Source of the DNA: JAWMQL01 sp033283165
GTDB taxonomy: Bacteria; Pseudomonadota; Gammaproteobacteria; Pseudomonadales; Halieaceae
DNA length: 64,000 bases
Reading direction: 5' to 3'
Assembly (NCBI GenBank): GCA_033283165.1
Contig: JAWMQL010000010.1
Span: 124,001-188,000, forward strand
In this document: positions 1 to 8,115 of the stretch, piece after piece
How the letters are laid out: each line of letters starts with the position of its first letter
How positions within the stretch are numbered: the stretch's first letter is position 1
Notes under the pieces: model-generated
What the model was told of the DNA's origin: nothing
Databases searched by the model: none
The model's input: the letters and a program-made list of their open reading frames with translations, nothing else
Made by a program: the position numbers and the translations under genes

Positions 1-1
1 G

Positions 2-511
2 GCGCTGCGCGCCAACAGCGCCAGGTTTGAGGGCGATCACTGGATAATGGAAAAGGTCCTGCAGACCGATTTTTCCAGTTGGGAGACCACCCGCAAGCGC
101 TACGCCACACTGCGCTGGGATACCGCCATCACGCCGGAACTGCTGGCCATGGAGATAGTGGATGCCGATCGGCTGTCGCTGTCTGACCTGTATCGTTACA
201 GCAACTACCTGGATCGCCAGGGCCTGGATTCGGATGACTATCAGTTGGCCCTGTGGAAGAAACTGTTGCAACCTGCGGCCATCGGTGGCCTGGTCCTGGT
301 GGCGATATCGTTTATTTTCGGTCCCCTGCGGGAAGGGACCATGGGTTTCAGGATTTTTGCCGGGGTCGTGGTCGGGATCGCCTTCCGAACCAGTCAGGAC
401 CTGCTCGGCCCCGCCAGCCTGGTATTCGGTTTTTCGCCACTGTACGCCGCGCTGACGCCCATTGTCATCTGCCTGCTGGTCGGATTCCTGCTACTGGGCA
501 GAGCCCGTTAA
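2..511 (+). CDS. lptG: LptG, LPS export ABC transporter permease (C-terminal part)
   Basis: This is the 3' end of a gene that starts left of the window; the frame is open from base 2. It encodes the periplasmic-to-membrane C-terminal portion of LptG. The segment FEGDHWIMEKVLQTDF is typical of the beta-jellyroll domain, and three hydrophobic helices follow (around FGPLREGTMGFRIFAGVVVGIAF and the last 30 residues). LptG pairs with LptF and the LptB ATPase to extract LPS from the inner membrane toward LptC/A. The stop overlaps the convergent RDD gene by four bases. The identification rests on the characteristic C-terminal helices; the N-terminal part cannot be seen. Confidence 0.9.
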   Translation, partial: ALRANSARFEGDHWIMEKVLQTDFSSWETTRKRYATLRWDTAITPELLAMEIVDADRLSLSDLYRYSNYLDRQGLDSDDYQLALWKKLLQPAAIGGLVLVAISFIFGPLREGTMGFRIFAGVVVGIAFRTSQDLLGPASLVFGFSPLYAALTPIVICLLVGFLLLGRAR

Positions 512-960
512 CCTTGCCCTTTTTTCGGCAGGAGTACCAGGCGCGTCCCGCTCCAGCGGTCGTGCCAGTAGCGCCCTTCCCGGTCAAACAGGCACCACCA
601 GTATCCCGCACCCAGGCAGGCCGCCGAGACGACCGCGCCCAGACAGCGCCGGAGGCACTGCGCCAGGCTGACCCGCTCGCCGCGATCGCTCACCAGTTGG
701 ATTCGCCAGGCCTGCATGCCCAGGGTCTGTCCCTTTTTTCGCCAGAAAGCGCTGAAGAACGCCATCACACACAGCAGGGCAATCAGTTGCACCACATGCG
801 GATTCAACACAGGGTCGGCATTACCCTGTAACACAGTTAACAGAAAAAGGCCCGCCGCCACACTGAGCATGATGAGTGGCAGTACCAGCAGGATGTCATA
901 TATCAGTGCCGCTAGTCGCCGCGGCAGCCCCGGCGAGATTGTTGTGGGGGTGTCAGTCAT
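508..960 (-). CDS. RDD family membrane protein
   Basis: About 150 residues with the RDD family layout. The arginine-containing first helix is PRRLAALIYDILLVLPLIML, a second helix follows (VVQLIALLCVMAFFSAFW), then the conserved KKGQTLGMQAWRIQLV motif and the terminal HDRWSGTRLV. The start is placed at the ATG giving MTDTPTT; a longer frame exists upstream but lies in a promoter-like gap. RDD proteins are small inner-membrane proteins, some linked to ion exchange, but the substrate here is unknown. It is convergent with lptG, overlapping by four bases. In gammaproteobacteria RDD genes often lie beside the lptFG locus. Confidence 0.85.
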   Translation of the reverse strand: MTDTPTTISPGLPRRLAALIYDILLVLPLIMLSVAAGLFLLTVLQGNADPVLNPHVVQLIALLCVMAFFSAFWRKKGQTLGMQAWRIQLVSDRGERVSLAQCLRRCLGAVVSAACLGAGYWWCLFDREGRYWHDRWSGTRLVLLPKKGQG

Positions 961-1067
961 GGCCCGCAGTTTAGCACCGCCCTTATCCGCGGGGCCAAGC
1001 ATTACCAATTTGTAAAGGCCCGGTCGAGTCCTGCGTGGTACAGTTTGCAGCCTTGACGGATAGGACC

Positions 1068-1757
1068 ATGATCGTACTACTGGTAGAAGATGACCCCTCG
1101 GTGGGAGAATTTATCGTCGCGGAGCTGGGCGCAGCTGGCCATCGCTGTGAGCATGTCGGTGACGGCATCGAAGGTCTGGAACGGGCGCAGCAGGGTGAGT
1201 TCGACGTGCTCATCATCGACCGGATGCTGCCCGGGCTGGACGGGATCAGCCTGGTCAAGCAGCTGCGTGCCAGTGACAGGCAGACGCCGGTGTTGTTTCT
1301 CAGTGCCCTGGGCGCGGTGGATGACCGGGTCCAGGGCCTGCAGAGCGGCGGCGACGATTACCTGGTAAAACCGTTTTCACCGGAGGAATTGCTGGCACGG
1401 CTGGAGGCGCTGTGCCGGCGCAGCGTGGCAGCTGATACCCCGTTACGACTGGAAGTGGCTGATCTGCGTATGGACCTGTTGACCCAGGAAGTCAGCAGGG
1501 CAGGCCAGGCGATCAACCTGCAGCCGCGCGAGTACAAGTTGCTCGAATACCTGATGCGCAACGCGGGACAGGTTGTTACCCGGGCCATGCTGCTGGAGCA
1601 GGTGTGGGGATACCACTTCGACCCCCAGACCAACGTGATCGACGTGCACATTTCCAGATTGCGCCAGAAACTGGACCGGGATTTCGACAGGGCGCTGTTG
1701 CATACCGTGCGGGGTGCGGGTTACCGTCTCGGCCCTCCATCAGCCGAAGAGCCCTGA
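1068..1757 (+). CDS. OmpR-family response regulator
   Basis: A 229-residue two-domain regulator. The receiver domain starts MIVLLVEDD with acidic residues at 8-9, the phospho-acceptor Asp51 lies in LIIDRMLPGLDG, and the switch lysine is in GDDYLVKPF. The C-terminal winged helix carries LQPREYKLLEYLMRNAGQVVTR and the recognition region VIDVHISRLRQKLD. The start is at the ATG preceded by GGATAGG; an upstream in-frame extension is not needed. Fifteen bases separate it from the histidine kinase gene, so the two form an operon. The signal is not known; the pair is closest in look to the QseB/PmrA/CusR-like group. Confidence 0.93.
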   Translation: MIVLLVEDDPSVGEFIVAELGAAGHRCEHVGDGIEGLERAQQGEFDVLIIDRMLPGLDGISLVKQLRASDRQTPVLFLSALGAVDDRVQGLQSGGDDYLVKPFSPEELLARLEALCRRSVAADTPLRLEVADLRMDLLTQEVSRAGQAINLQPREYKLLEYLMRNAGQVVTRAMLLEQVWGYHFDPQTNVIDVHISRLRQKLDRDFDRALLHTVRGAGYRLGPPSAEEP

Positions 1758-1772
1758 GCGGGACTGGCCCCC

Positions 1773-3143
1773 ATGCAGGTTCGGCAGGTCGTCGGCAGTC
1801 TGACTTTCCGCTACATCGCCAAGTACGTGGTGGTGCTCAGTGCCTCGGTATTCGTCCTGCAACTGGTGTTTTACGGGCTCTATTCCAGTAGTTACTTTCG
1901 CCAGTTGTCTGCCAGTATCGTGGAAGAGTTGGAGACCCTGCAGGTGGTTTACCGGGGGCAGTCCCTCGAAGGTGTAGCGCAGTATATCGACGACCAGCGT
2001 ATGCGGCCCTCGGTACGTCGCTTCTACTACCTGGTCACCGCTCCTGACGGGAACAAGGTGGCGGGTGACCTGCCGCATCATCCCCGCTATCGCGAATTCA
2101 ACCAGGGCTGGCTGGGTTTCCAGATGGCCATGCTGTCCTGGGGCAAGGAAGTGGACGTGGACTTCCTGGCCAGGCCCCTGTCGCTGGGAGACGGGTACCA
2201 GGCCATCGTGGCCAGGAACTACCAGGATGTGCTGGAACGCACCACACTGGTTATCGAAACCCTGTTCCGCAGCATGATTGCGACCGTGATTCTGGGCGTG
2301 GTGGCGGGCTTCTTAAGCGCTTCGCGCAGCCTGGCACAGATAGAGCGCCTGAACGTTGAGCTGTCCCGCATCATTCGCAGTAATCCACAGGCACGGCTGG
2401 ATACTACAGGCGAGAAGGGCTATTTCCGGGAGCAGGCAGTCATTATCAATGACATGCTGGACCAGATGGAATCCCTGATGCAGGGTGTCCGAAATGTCTC
2501 TGACAATATCGCTCACGATCTGCGTACGCCACTGACCCGCATGCGTAACAGGTTGAGTCACCTGCGCGCGAGCCTGCCCGAGCAGGAAAAAGCGCAGGTC
2601 GGCGAGCTGCTGGAGGAGTGCGATGACCTGCTGGCCACCTTCAATGCGCTGTTGCGCATCTCGACCCTGGAGTACGGGGGGCAGACCGGGGTGGATTCCG
2701 AGGTGCAGCTTTCGCAGCTGCTGGAAGACGTGATCGAGTTGTACGAACCCCTGGCCAATGACAAGCAAATTCAGCTCAGTGCCAGTATTGCCCCGGGGCA
2801 AACCTGCCGCGGGGAGGCAGACCTGCTGTTCCAGATGTTCGCCAACCTGCTCGATAACGCGATCAAGTACACGCCGGAACAGGGCAGGATTTCCGTCAGC
2901 CTGGGTGCAGCGGAGCCGGGAAGCCGCCACACGGTGATTTTCGGAGATTCGGGTCCGGGAATACCGGCCGCCGAGCGCAAGAACGTTTTCCGGCGTTTCT
3001 ACCGGCTTGAATCAAGCCGTGGAGAGCAACCGGGTAACGGTCTGGGTCTCAGCCTGGCGCAGGCCATCGCCCGTCGCCATGGCGGCACCCTGGAGCTGGG
3101 GAGTAACAATCCGGGCCTGCGGGTCTGGGTAGACCTGCCCTAG
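1773..3143 (+). CDS. Two-component sensor histidine kinase
   Basis: A 456-residue inner-membrane kinase, cognate to the response regulator just upstream. A first helix lies near residues 14-37, a periplasmic sensor of about 125 residues follows, and a second helix lies near 166-187. Next come a HAMP-like stretch, the H-box with His248 in NIAHDLRTPLTRM, the N-box (FANLLDNAIKYTPE) and G-boxes GDSGPGIP and GNGLGLSLAQAIARRHGG. The periplasmic part gives no clear ligand family. The TAG stop is the first part of a 14-bp repeat array that also carries the stop of the convergent gene. Confidence 0.93.
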   Translation: MQVRQVVGSLTFRYIAKYVVVLSASVFVLQLVFYGLYSSSYFRQLSASIVEELETLQVVYRGQSLEGVAQYIDDQRMRPSVRRFYYLVTAPDGNKVAGDLPHHPRYREFNQGWLGFQMAMLSWGKEVDVDFLARPLSLGDGYQAIVARNYQDVLERTTLVIETLFRSMIATVILGVVAGFLSASRSLAQIERLNVELSRIIRSNPQARLDTTGEKGYFREQAVIINDMLDQMESLMQGVRNVSDNIAHDLRTPLTRMRNRLSHLRASLPEQEKAQVGELLEECDDLLATFNALLRISTLEYGGQTGVDSEVQLSQLLEDVIELYEPLANDKQIQLSASIAPGQTCRGEADLLFQMFANLLDNAIKYTPEQGRISVSLGAAEPGSRHTVIFGDSGPGIPAAERKNVFRRFYRLESSRGEQPGNGLGLSLAQAIARRHGGTLELGSNNPGLRVWVDLP

Positions 3144-3145
3144 CT

Positions 3146-3193
3146 GGGCGCCCCTAGCCGGGCGCCCCTAGCCGGGCGCCCCTAGCCGGGCGG
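3146..3193. repeat. 14-bp tandem repeat at a convergent junction
   Basis: Three full copies and one partial copy of GGGCGCCCCTAGCC lie head to tail between the histidine kinase and the convergent hypothetical gene. Each unit contains the palindromes GGGCGCCC and CTAG. The TAG stop of the kinase precedes the first unit and matches the repeat phase, and the opposite-strand stop (CTA at 3182-3184) is inside the third unit. The same unit, with the A varied to C or G, recurs at 29326-29403. Confidence 0.9.
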
Positions 3194-3850
3194 TTCCAGC
3201 TGCAGGTGATCGGTGTCCGGCGCCTCCGCGGTCCTGCCCTGGCGGTAGGTTTCTTCCAGCAGGTCCGCCCCCGCCTCGGCCAATTCCAGGTGGGACAGGT
3301 CGGGGTTCAGTTCCGGGGATGGCGGTGGTGCACAGTCAGTCAGGTCGGTCCCCTCGGGGGCGAGTTCAATACCGGAAGTATCGGGGGCCAATGCCTGTTC
3401 GAATCGCGGCAGGTTGGGTATGTCTTCACCCGGCGCGGCCGCAGACAGGTGCCCTGTGTCTGGCGGCGGAGGAGGTTCCGGCGCGGGCTCGGACAATCGA
3501 CTGCCGGCGTCGGCCAGGTCGAAGTCCCCGTCAGGTCCGCTGTCCCCGGATGGCGGTTCACCCTGGCTTGCAGATTCCGCGGCGGTCTCTGGACCTGGGC
3601 TGACCGCCCCGTTGTCCTCGCCAGCCGGCCGGATCAGAGGTCTGGCGCCTGCGGCTTTCATGGCTTTTTGGTATTTCAGTGCCGTGACGTTGTCACAGGC
3701 TTTCTTGATCAACTGGTCTTCGCCGCTGAACAGGCGATCCAGCACAGCCTCGCTGGCTTTGAACAGGCGTCCCAGTTCGTTCCGGACAGCGGCCGGGTCG
3801 TGGCCCTCCAGTACTTCACCCTTGAAATAAATGTCATACAGGTCTTGCAT
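3182..3850 (-). CDS. Acidic repeat protein with N-terminal 'FKGE-LFSG' domain
   Basis: A 222-residue soluble protein. Residues 1-75 form a compact domain (YDIYFKGEVLEGHDPAAVRNELGR, then LFKASEAVLDRLFSGE, then LIKKACDN) of a kind I recall in many gammaproteobacterial proteins of unknown role. Residues 80-130 are low-complexity, rich in Pro, Glu, Ser and Gly. Residues 110-222 hold about five degenerate copies of a short peptide of the form D-x-x-x-L-x-L-A-x-x-G-x-D-L. The last copy (DTDHLQLEPPG) is cut short where the stop falls in the 14-bp DNA repeat. The start is the ATG giving MQDLYD, preceded by GGGGGAC. No function can be assigned. Confidence 0.8.
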   Translation of the reverse strand: MQDLYDIYFKGEVLEGHDPAAVRNELGRLFKASEAVLDRLFSGEDQLIKKACDNVTALKYQKAMKAAGARPLIRPAGEDNGAVSPGPETAAESASQGEPPSGDSGPDGDFDLADAGSRLSEPAPEPPPPPDTGHLSAAAPGEDIPNLPRFEQALAPDTSGIELAPEGTDLTDCAPPPSPELNPDLSHLELAEAGADLLEETYRQGRTAEAPDTDHLQLEPPG

Positions 3851-3962
3851 GGCGTTTGTCCCCCGCTTTCTTTCAGGAGTATAGGACGGGGGGCTCCGGC
3901 AATACCATACCCGGCAACGCGAATCTGCTACTATTGGCGCCCCCGTAGCAATCCACTGTTCC

Positions 3963-4991
3963 ATGAGCGACCGAGTTCCGACCCGTTTTGTCCGCACCCT
4001 GTTACGCAGGGTTGGTGATCGCGGCTACGATTTTTCCGCCATGTTGACGGATGCCGGTATCGATTTCGATCCCCTGTGCGAGGACAGCCCGGGATACCGC
4101 AACGAGGTCAGTGCCATGCAGTATTCGCGCATCTACCAACAGGTATTGCGGCTGCTGCAGGACGAGACCTTCGGAGTGGCGGGGACGGAAATGGTCGCGC
4201 CCGGTGCGTTTCGCATGATGTGCTACTGCGTGATTTCCTGCGACAACCTCGGGCAGGCTATCAAACGTACCTCGGAGTTCTACCGCACGTTTTTCGATGA
4301 GCGCAGCCAGCTATACGCCAATTTCAGCGAGCAATATACCCGGGTCGGTTACCACACGGCGGTGCAAAGCTTCAATGGTCAGGTCGAGGCCGCGGATGCC
4401 TATGGCCTGTCCATGTGGCACCGTTTTTTCGGCTGGTTATGCGGCCGCCCAATCGACCTCAAACGGGTCGATTTTGCCGGAGCCCCGCCCGAGCGCCTGG
4501 ATCGCTACGAGGAGTTGTTCGGATGCCAGCTGTATTTCAACCAGCCGGCCAACCTGATGTACTTCGACAGCGCCTGCCTCGCCTGGCCGGTGGTGCATAC
4601 GGAACACTCGCTGCGGGAGTTTCTGCGCACGGCGCCATATCAGTTGTTGATTATGGAAAACAGGCCGGATGCAAACAATCTGTCGGCGCAGGTCAAGGCC
4701 ATGATCGGACACGATTTTCGCGACGGCTTTCCCGGATTCGAGGCGATCGCCGGCGCTCTGCACATGTCGGCGCCGACCCTGCGCCGGCGCCTGAAGCGTG
4801 AGGGCACGACCTTCCAGCAGCTCAAAGACCATGCCCGCTGCGAGGCGGCCAAGCTGTGCCTGGACCGCCCGGAACTGTCCATCAACGAGGTTGCCCTGCA
4901 AATGGGTTTTACCGACCCCAGCGCTTTTCACCGCTCTTTCAAGAAGTGGACCGGACAGACTCCCGGACAGTTCCGCAACCGTCATCGCTAG
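3963..4991 (+). CDS. AraC-family transcriptional regulator (OruR-like)
   Basis: A 342-residue regulator. An N-terminal Arabinose_bd-type effector domain of about 200 residues contains GAFRMMCYCVISCDNLGQAI and the FFGWLCGRPIDLKRVDF stretch. The C-terminal double helix-turn-helix includes LHMSAPTLRRRLKREGTTFQQLKD and INEVALQMGFTDPSAFHRSFKKWTGQTPGQFR. It is divergent from the acidic repeat protein, with 112 bases between starts. A paralogue of the same layout lies at 26887-27933. Members of this group control amino-acid, lipid or aromatic catabolism; the effector here is unknown. Confidence 0.9.
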   Translation: MSDRVPTRFVRTLLRRVGDRGYDFSAMLTDAGIDFDPLCEDSPGYRNEVSAMQYSRIYQQVLRLLQDETFGVAGTEMVAPGAFRMMCYCVISCDNLGQAIKRTSEFYRTFFDERSQLYANFSEQYTRVGYHTAVQSFNGQVEAADAYGLSMWHRFFGWLCGRPIDLKRVDFAGAPPERLDRYEELFGCQLYFNQPANLMYFDSACLAWPVVHTEHSLREFLRTAPYQLLIMENRPDANNLSAQVKAMIGHDFRDGFPGFEAIAGALHMSAPTLRRRLKREGTTFQQLKDHARCEAAKLCLDRPELSINEVALQMGFTDPSAFHRSFKKWTGQTPGQFRNRHR

Positions 4992-5044
4992 CGGGTCTGT
5001 GCCCGCGGGCGTTATAATCGCGCGGCTTTATCCCGGAGGTATCC

Positions 5045-5365
5045 ATGAGCGTACAGCAACAGATCGAAGCGCTGCTGGCCCACGGCCTGAGCCCGGTCTT
5101 TCTCGAAGTGGTCAATGAAAGCGACCAGCACAATGTGCCGCCCGATTCGGAAACCCATTTCAAGGTCGTGGCGGTGAGCGAGCAGTTCGAAGGCAAGCGC
5201 CAGGTGGCCCGTCACCAGGTCGTTTATGGCGCCCTGGCAGATGTTCTGGCGGGGCCGGTCCACGCCCTGGCCTTGCACACCTACACGCCTGCCGAATGGC
5301 AGGTGCGACAACAGCAGGCCCCCGCTTCTCCGGACTGCCTGGGCGGCAGCAAGGGCGAGTTGTAG
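5045..5365 (+). CDS. BolA family protein
   Basis: A 106-residue BolA-fold protein, starting at an ATG behind CCCGGAGG. The family signature appears in LEVVNESDQHNVPPDSETHFKVVAVSEQFEGK, with the conserved histidine in THFKV and the invariant RHQVVYGALADVL segment. BolA proteins partner with monothiol glutaredoxins in iron-sulfur trafficking, and some also affect morphology and biofilm. The C-terminal 20 residues are a low-complexity tail. It lies four bases upstream of trhO, so the two are probably co-transcribed. Confidence 0.93.
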   Translation: MSVQQQIEALLAHGLSPVFLEVVNESDQHNVPPDSETHFKVVAVSEQFEGKRQVARHQVVYGALADVLAGPVHALALHTYTPAEWQVRQQQAPASPDCLGGSKGEL

Positions 5366-5369
5366 CGAG

Positions 5370-6332
5370 ATGGACAGGAACCGGATCGTCGTCGCGGCGC
5401 TGTACAAGTTCGTCAGCCTGGACGACTTTCACGACATGCGTCAGCCGCTGCTGGATGAGTGCCTGGCCGCCGGTGTCAGGGGCACCCTGCTACTCGCGCA
5501 CGAGGGCATCAACGGCACCGTTGCCGGTGACAGGGCCGCCATCGACCGGGTCCTGGAGTACCTGCACCGGGACCCGCGCCTGGCCGACCTGGAACACAAG
5601 GAATCCTTCGACGAGCGCATGCCTTTTCACCGCATGAAAGTGAAGTTGAAAAAGGAGATCGTCACCCTGGGTGTGCCGGATATCGATCCCAACGAGGTCG
5701 TCGGTACCTATGTCAGGCCGGGTGAATGGGACGCTTTGATCAGCGACCCCGAGGTGCTGTTAATCGATACCCGCAATGACTACGAGTGTGATATCGGCAG
5801 CTTCAGGGGTGCCGTGGACCCCCGCACCACCAATTTCCGGGATTTTCCCTCCTGGGTCAGGTCCAACCTCGATCCTGCACGGCACAAAAAGGTCGCCATG
5901 TTCTGTACCGGCGGAATTCGCTGTGAGAAAGCCTCCGCTTTCATGCTGCGGGAGGGCTTCGAGGAGGTGTACCACCTGCGGGGAGGGATCCTGAAGTACC
6001 TGGAGGAAGTTCCGCCCGAGCACAGCAGTTGGGAGGGTGAGTGCTTCGTTTTCGACAACCGTGTCGCGGTGGACCACCGGCTGGAAAAGGGGCGCTACGA
6101 CCAGTGTCACGGTTGCCGCCATCCCATCACGGAGGAGGATAAATCCTCTGGCAAATACGAGCCCGGCGTGTGTTGCCCTCGCTGTTACGACCGGCTGACG
6201 CCCGGGCAGCGGGCCCGTTTTGCCGAACGGCAGAAACAGGTGCAACTGGCCGCGAAGCGCGGTGAGCGGCATATCGGGTCGCCGCCCCCGGCCCGGCAAC
6301 AGCCGCGCCCGCAGGACGGCGAAGGCTACTGA
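5370..6332 (+). CDS. trhO: TrhO, tRNA uridine(34) hydroxylase (rhodanese family)
   Basis: A 320-residue protein of the YceA/TrhO family, which hydroxylates U34 in tRNA using molecular oxygen on the way to cmo5U. It has the N-terminal acylphosphatase-like domain (VSLDDFHDMRQPLLDECL..., AHEGINGT). The rhodanese domain carries catalytic CTGGIRCEKA (Cys179, Cys185), and the C-terminal zinc-like cysteines sit in YDQCHGCRHPI and GVCCPRCYDRL. The start is the ATG giving MDRNRIVV, five bases after the bolA stop; a longer in-frame extension overlaps bolA and is not credible. The 3' end overlaps the convergent protease by seven bases. Confidence 0.95.
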   Translation: MDRNRIVVAALYKFVSLDDFHDMRQPLLDECLAAGVRGTLLLAHEGINGTVAGDRAAIDRVLEYLHRDPRLADLEHKESFDERMPFHRMKVKLKKEIVTLGVPDIDPNEVVGTYVRPGEWDALISDPEVLLIDTRNDYECDIGSFRGAVDPRTTNFRDFPSWVRSNLDPARHKKVAMFCTGGIRCEKASAFMLREGFEEVYHLRGGILKYLEEVPPEHSSWEGECFVFDNRVAVDHRLEKGRYDQCHGCRHPITEEDKSSGKYEPGVCCPRCYDRLTPGQRARFAERQKQVQLAAKRGERHIGSPPPARQQPRPQDGEGY

Positions 6333-7054
6333 CCAAGGTGTAGTCGCAGCTCCGAGCGAAACCTCGCCAACGGTATGAAGGTACTGGTTCCGACACCGTC
6401 CCCCTGGGAAATTATTCCGGTCAGCTGCGGCAGGCCTTCCGGGTCACGGCGCACCACGGCGCCTCCGGACGCGCCCTTGAAGGCCAGGCAGTCGGTATTC
6501 ACTGCCCACTGATCCACGGTGGTCACCCGGCAAAATTCGTCGTAACTCAGTTTGTGGCCCCCGGCGCCCGTCCCGTCGTCGCGCGAGTAGCCCGCCATGA
6601 GCACAACCTCACCCGCCCGGGGCAACTCGCTATTGACTGCGAGCGGGCTGGCCAGGTCCGGCTTGACCGGGTCGATCAAACGCAGCAACGCCCAGTCGCC
6701 GCGCATGTCGCCGCCCTGGGCCAGAGGGTAGGCGCGGGTTTGCCACGAGCCGCTGGCTGCGGGCAATGAGAACAGGATAGGCTTGCTGAGGTCGCGGTAG
6801 AACTCCAGGCAGTGCCAGGCGGTGACGATGGTATCCGGTTGCCGCTTTACGCGATCGCCTATCAGGGTGGCGCTGCAGTTTTCCGTGTGGTGGCGGGTGT
6901 TCCCTGCCTCTGAGCGCAGCCCGGGCACTTGCAGCCTGCCCACGGCCACCAGCCAGGGCGGGGATTCCAGGCCGAACTGGCTGCGATCGTCCCCGGCTTC
7001 GGCTGCGGTGTTGAGCAGCAGCAGGCCCAGCAGGCAAATTATTCGTATTGGCAT
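6326..7054 (-). CDS. Secreted trypsin-like serine protease
   Basis: A 242-residue protein. The signal peptide is MPIRIICLLGLLLLNTAAEA. An S1-type fold follows, with a full triad by motif: His81 in TAWHC, Asp120 in GDWALLRL and Ser196 in GASGGAV. Cysteines 60 and 82 and cysteines 175 and 189 could form disulfides. The start is the ATG just before the signal peptide; the longer upstream frame has no signal sequence. It is convergent with trhO and divergent from the SDR gene. The substrate is unknown; it is probably periplasmic or exported. Confidence 0.88.
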   Translation of the reverse strand: MPIRIICLLGLLLLNTAAEAGDDRSQFGLESPPWLVAVGRLQVPGLRSEAGNTRHHTENCSATLIGDRVKRQPDTIVTAWHCLEFYRDLSKPILFSLPAASGSWQTRAYPLAQGGDMRGDWALLRLIDPVKPDLASPLAVNSELPRAGEVVLMAGYSRDDGTGAGGHKLSYDEFCRVTTVDQWAVNTDCLAFKGASGGAVVRRDPEGLPQLTGIISQGDGVGTSTFIPLARFRSELRLHLGQ

Positions 7055-7161
7055 AGTATTCTGGTCGCCGTCCGGTAGTCGCGGCTTGGCGTCGACTGGT
7101 CGCAGGTATAGCATGTGGCGCCGATACTAGTGGACAGTCGCGCGCGGGTAAAGGAGGGCAC

Positions 7162-8025
7162 ATGACGCTGGAAGGGAATCGGGTAGTTGTTGTGACGGGC
7201 GCCAGCCGTGGTGCGGGCAAGGGCATTGCCCTGGCGTTGGGTGCGGCCGGCGACACGGTGTATGTCACCGGCCGTTCCCGCCAGGAAGGCGATTCTGACC
7301 TGCCCGGCAACGTCCACGCCACGGCGGAAGCCGTGACCGCCGCGGGCGGTAGGGGCATCCCCGTGGTCTGCGACCATGCCGACGACGCGCAGGTCGGGCT
7401 GCTGTTTGAGCAGGTTCGCCAGGAGCAGGGCCGGCTGGATATCCTGGTCAATAACGCTACCAGCCTCCACGACGCGCTCACCGATAGTGGCCCGTTCTGG
7501 GAAAAGCCGCTGGACCTGACCGGTCTATGGGAGGTGGGAATGCGGTCCCATTACACCGCCAGCTGGTACGCGGCTCCGCTGCTGTTGGCCAACGGTCAGG
7601 GCCTGGTGGTAAACACCTCCTCTTTCGGCGGTCGCATTTACATGCACGGACCGGCCTACGGCGCGGGTAAAGCCGCGGTGGACAAGATGGCCCACGATAT
7701 GGCCCTGGATTTCAAGCCTCACAATGTGGCCGTTGTGTCCATCTGGATGGGCCTGTTGCTGACAGAACGGACCGCCCGGGTTTTCGAGTCGGAGCCTGAT
7801 AAGTATGCCCACCTCATGGAGACAGTGGAAACACCGCAATTTACCGGTCGGGTCATCGATGCCCTGGCCCGTGCTCCCGACCGCATGGAACGCAGTGGTA
7901 AAGTCTGGATCGGTGCTGAACTGGGTGCAGATTACGGTGTAAAGGATATCAACGGACGCGTGCCACCTTCCCACAGGGCCTTCTTCGGTGAGCCCACCAG
8001 TTTTGGCGACGCCGTGGTCGAGTAG
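7162..8025 (+). CDS. Short-chain dehydrogenase/reductase
   Basis: A 287-residue classical-type SDR, starting at an ATG behind AAAGGAGGG. The cofactor motif GASRGAGKG lies at residues 13-21, NNAT at 97-100, the catalytic serine pair near 153-154, and Tyr166 with Lys170 in YGAGK. The overall sequence resembles the DHRS1-like group. It heads the stretch of catabolic genes that follows, so it may oxidise or reduce a hydroxyl or keto group of the same substrate, but the substrate cannot be read from sequence. A gap of 90 bases separates it from the oxygenase gene. Confidence 0.9.
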   Translation: MTLEGNRVVVVTGASRGAGKGIALALGAAGDTVYVTGRSRQEGDSDLPGNVHATAEAVTAAGGRGIPVVCDHADDAQVGLLFEQVRQEQGRLDILVNNATSLHDALTDSGPFWEKPLDLTGLWEVGMRSHYTASWYAAPLLLANGQGLVVNTSSFGGRIYMHGPAYGAGKAAVDKMAHDMALDFKPHNVAVVSIWMGLLLTERTARVFESEPDKYAHLMETVETPQFTGRVIDALARAPDRMERSGKVWIGAELGADYGVKDINGRVPPSHRAFFGEPTSFGDAVVE

Positions 8026-8115
8026 GGCGATACCCCAAATGAAGGATGCGCCAGGACTGCCCCGGCGGGTATAAAATGACTGTGAAACGCAGCAGGCCAG
8101 GTGAGGGCCACGACA

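Noticed and set aside
3963..3997. Longer start for the acidic repeat protein, overlapping the AraC gene
   Set aside because: The extra 49 residues are unlike a protein start and would overlap the divergent gene; the ATG at 3850 has a better ribosome site.
5226..5369. Extended N-terminus of TrhO
   Set aside because: It overlaps bolA in another frame and lacks similarity to TrhO; the family start MDRNRIVV is at 5370.
8101..8115. GTG start for the HsaA-like oxygenase
   Set aside because: The ATG at 8116 gives the expected N-terminus; the GTG adds only five residues without a better ribosome site.
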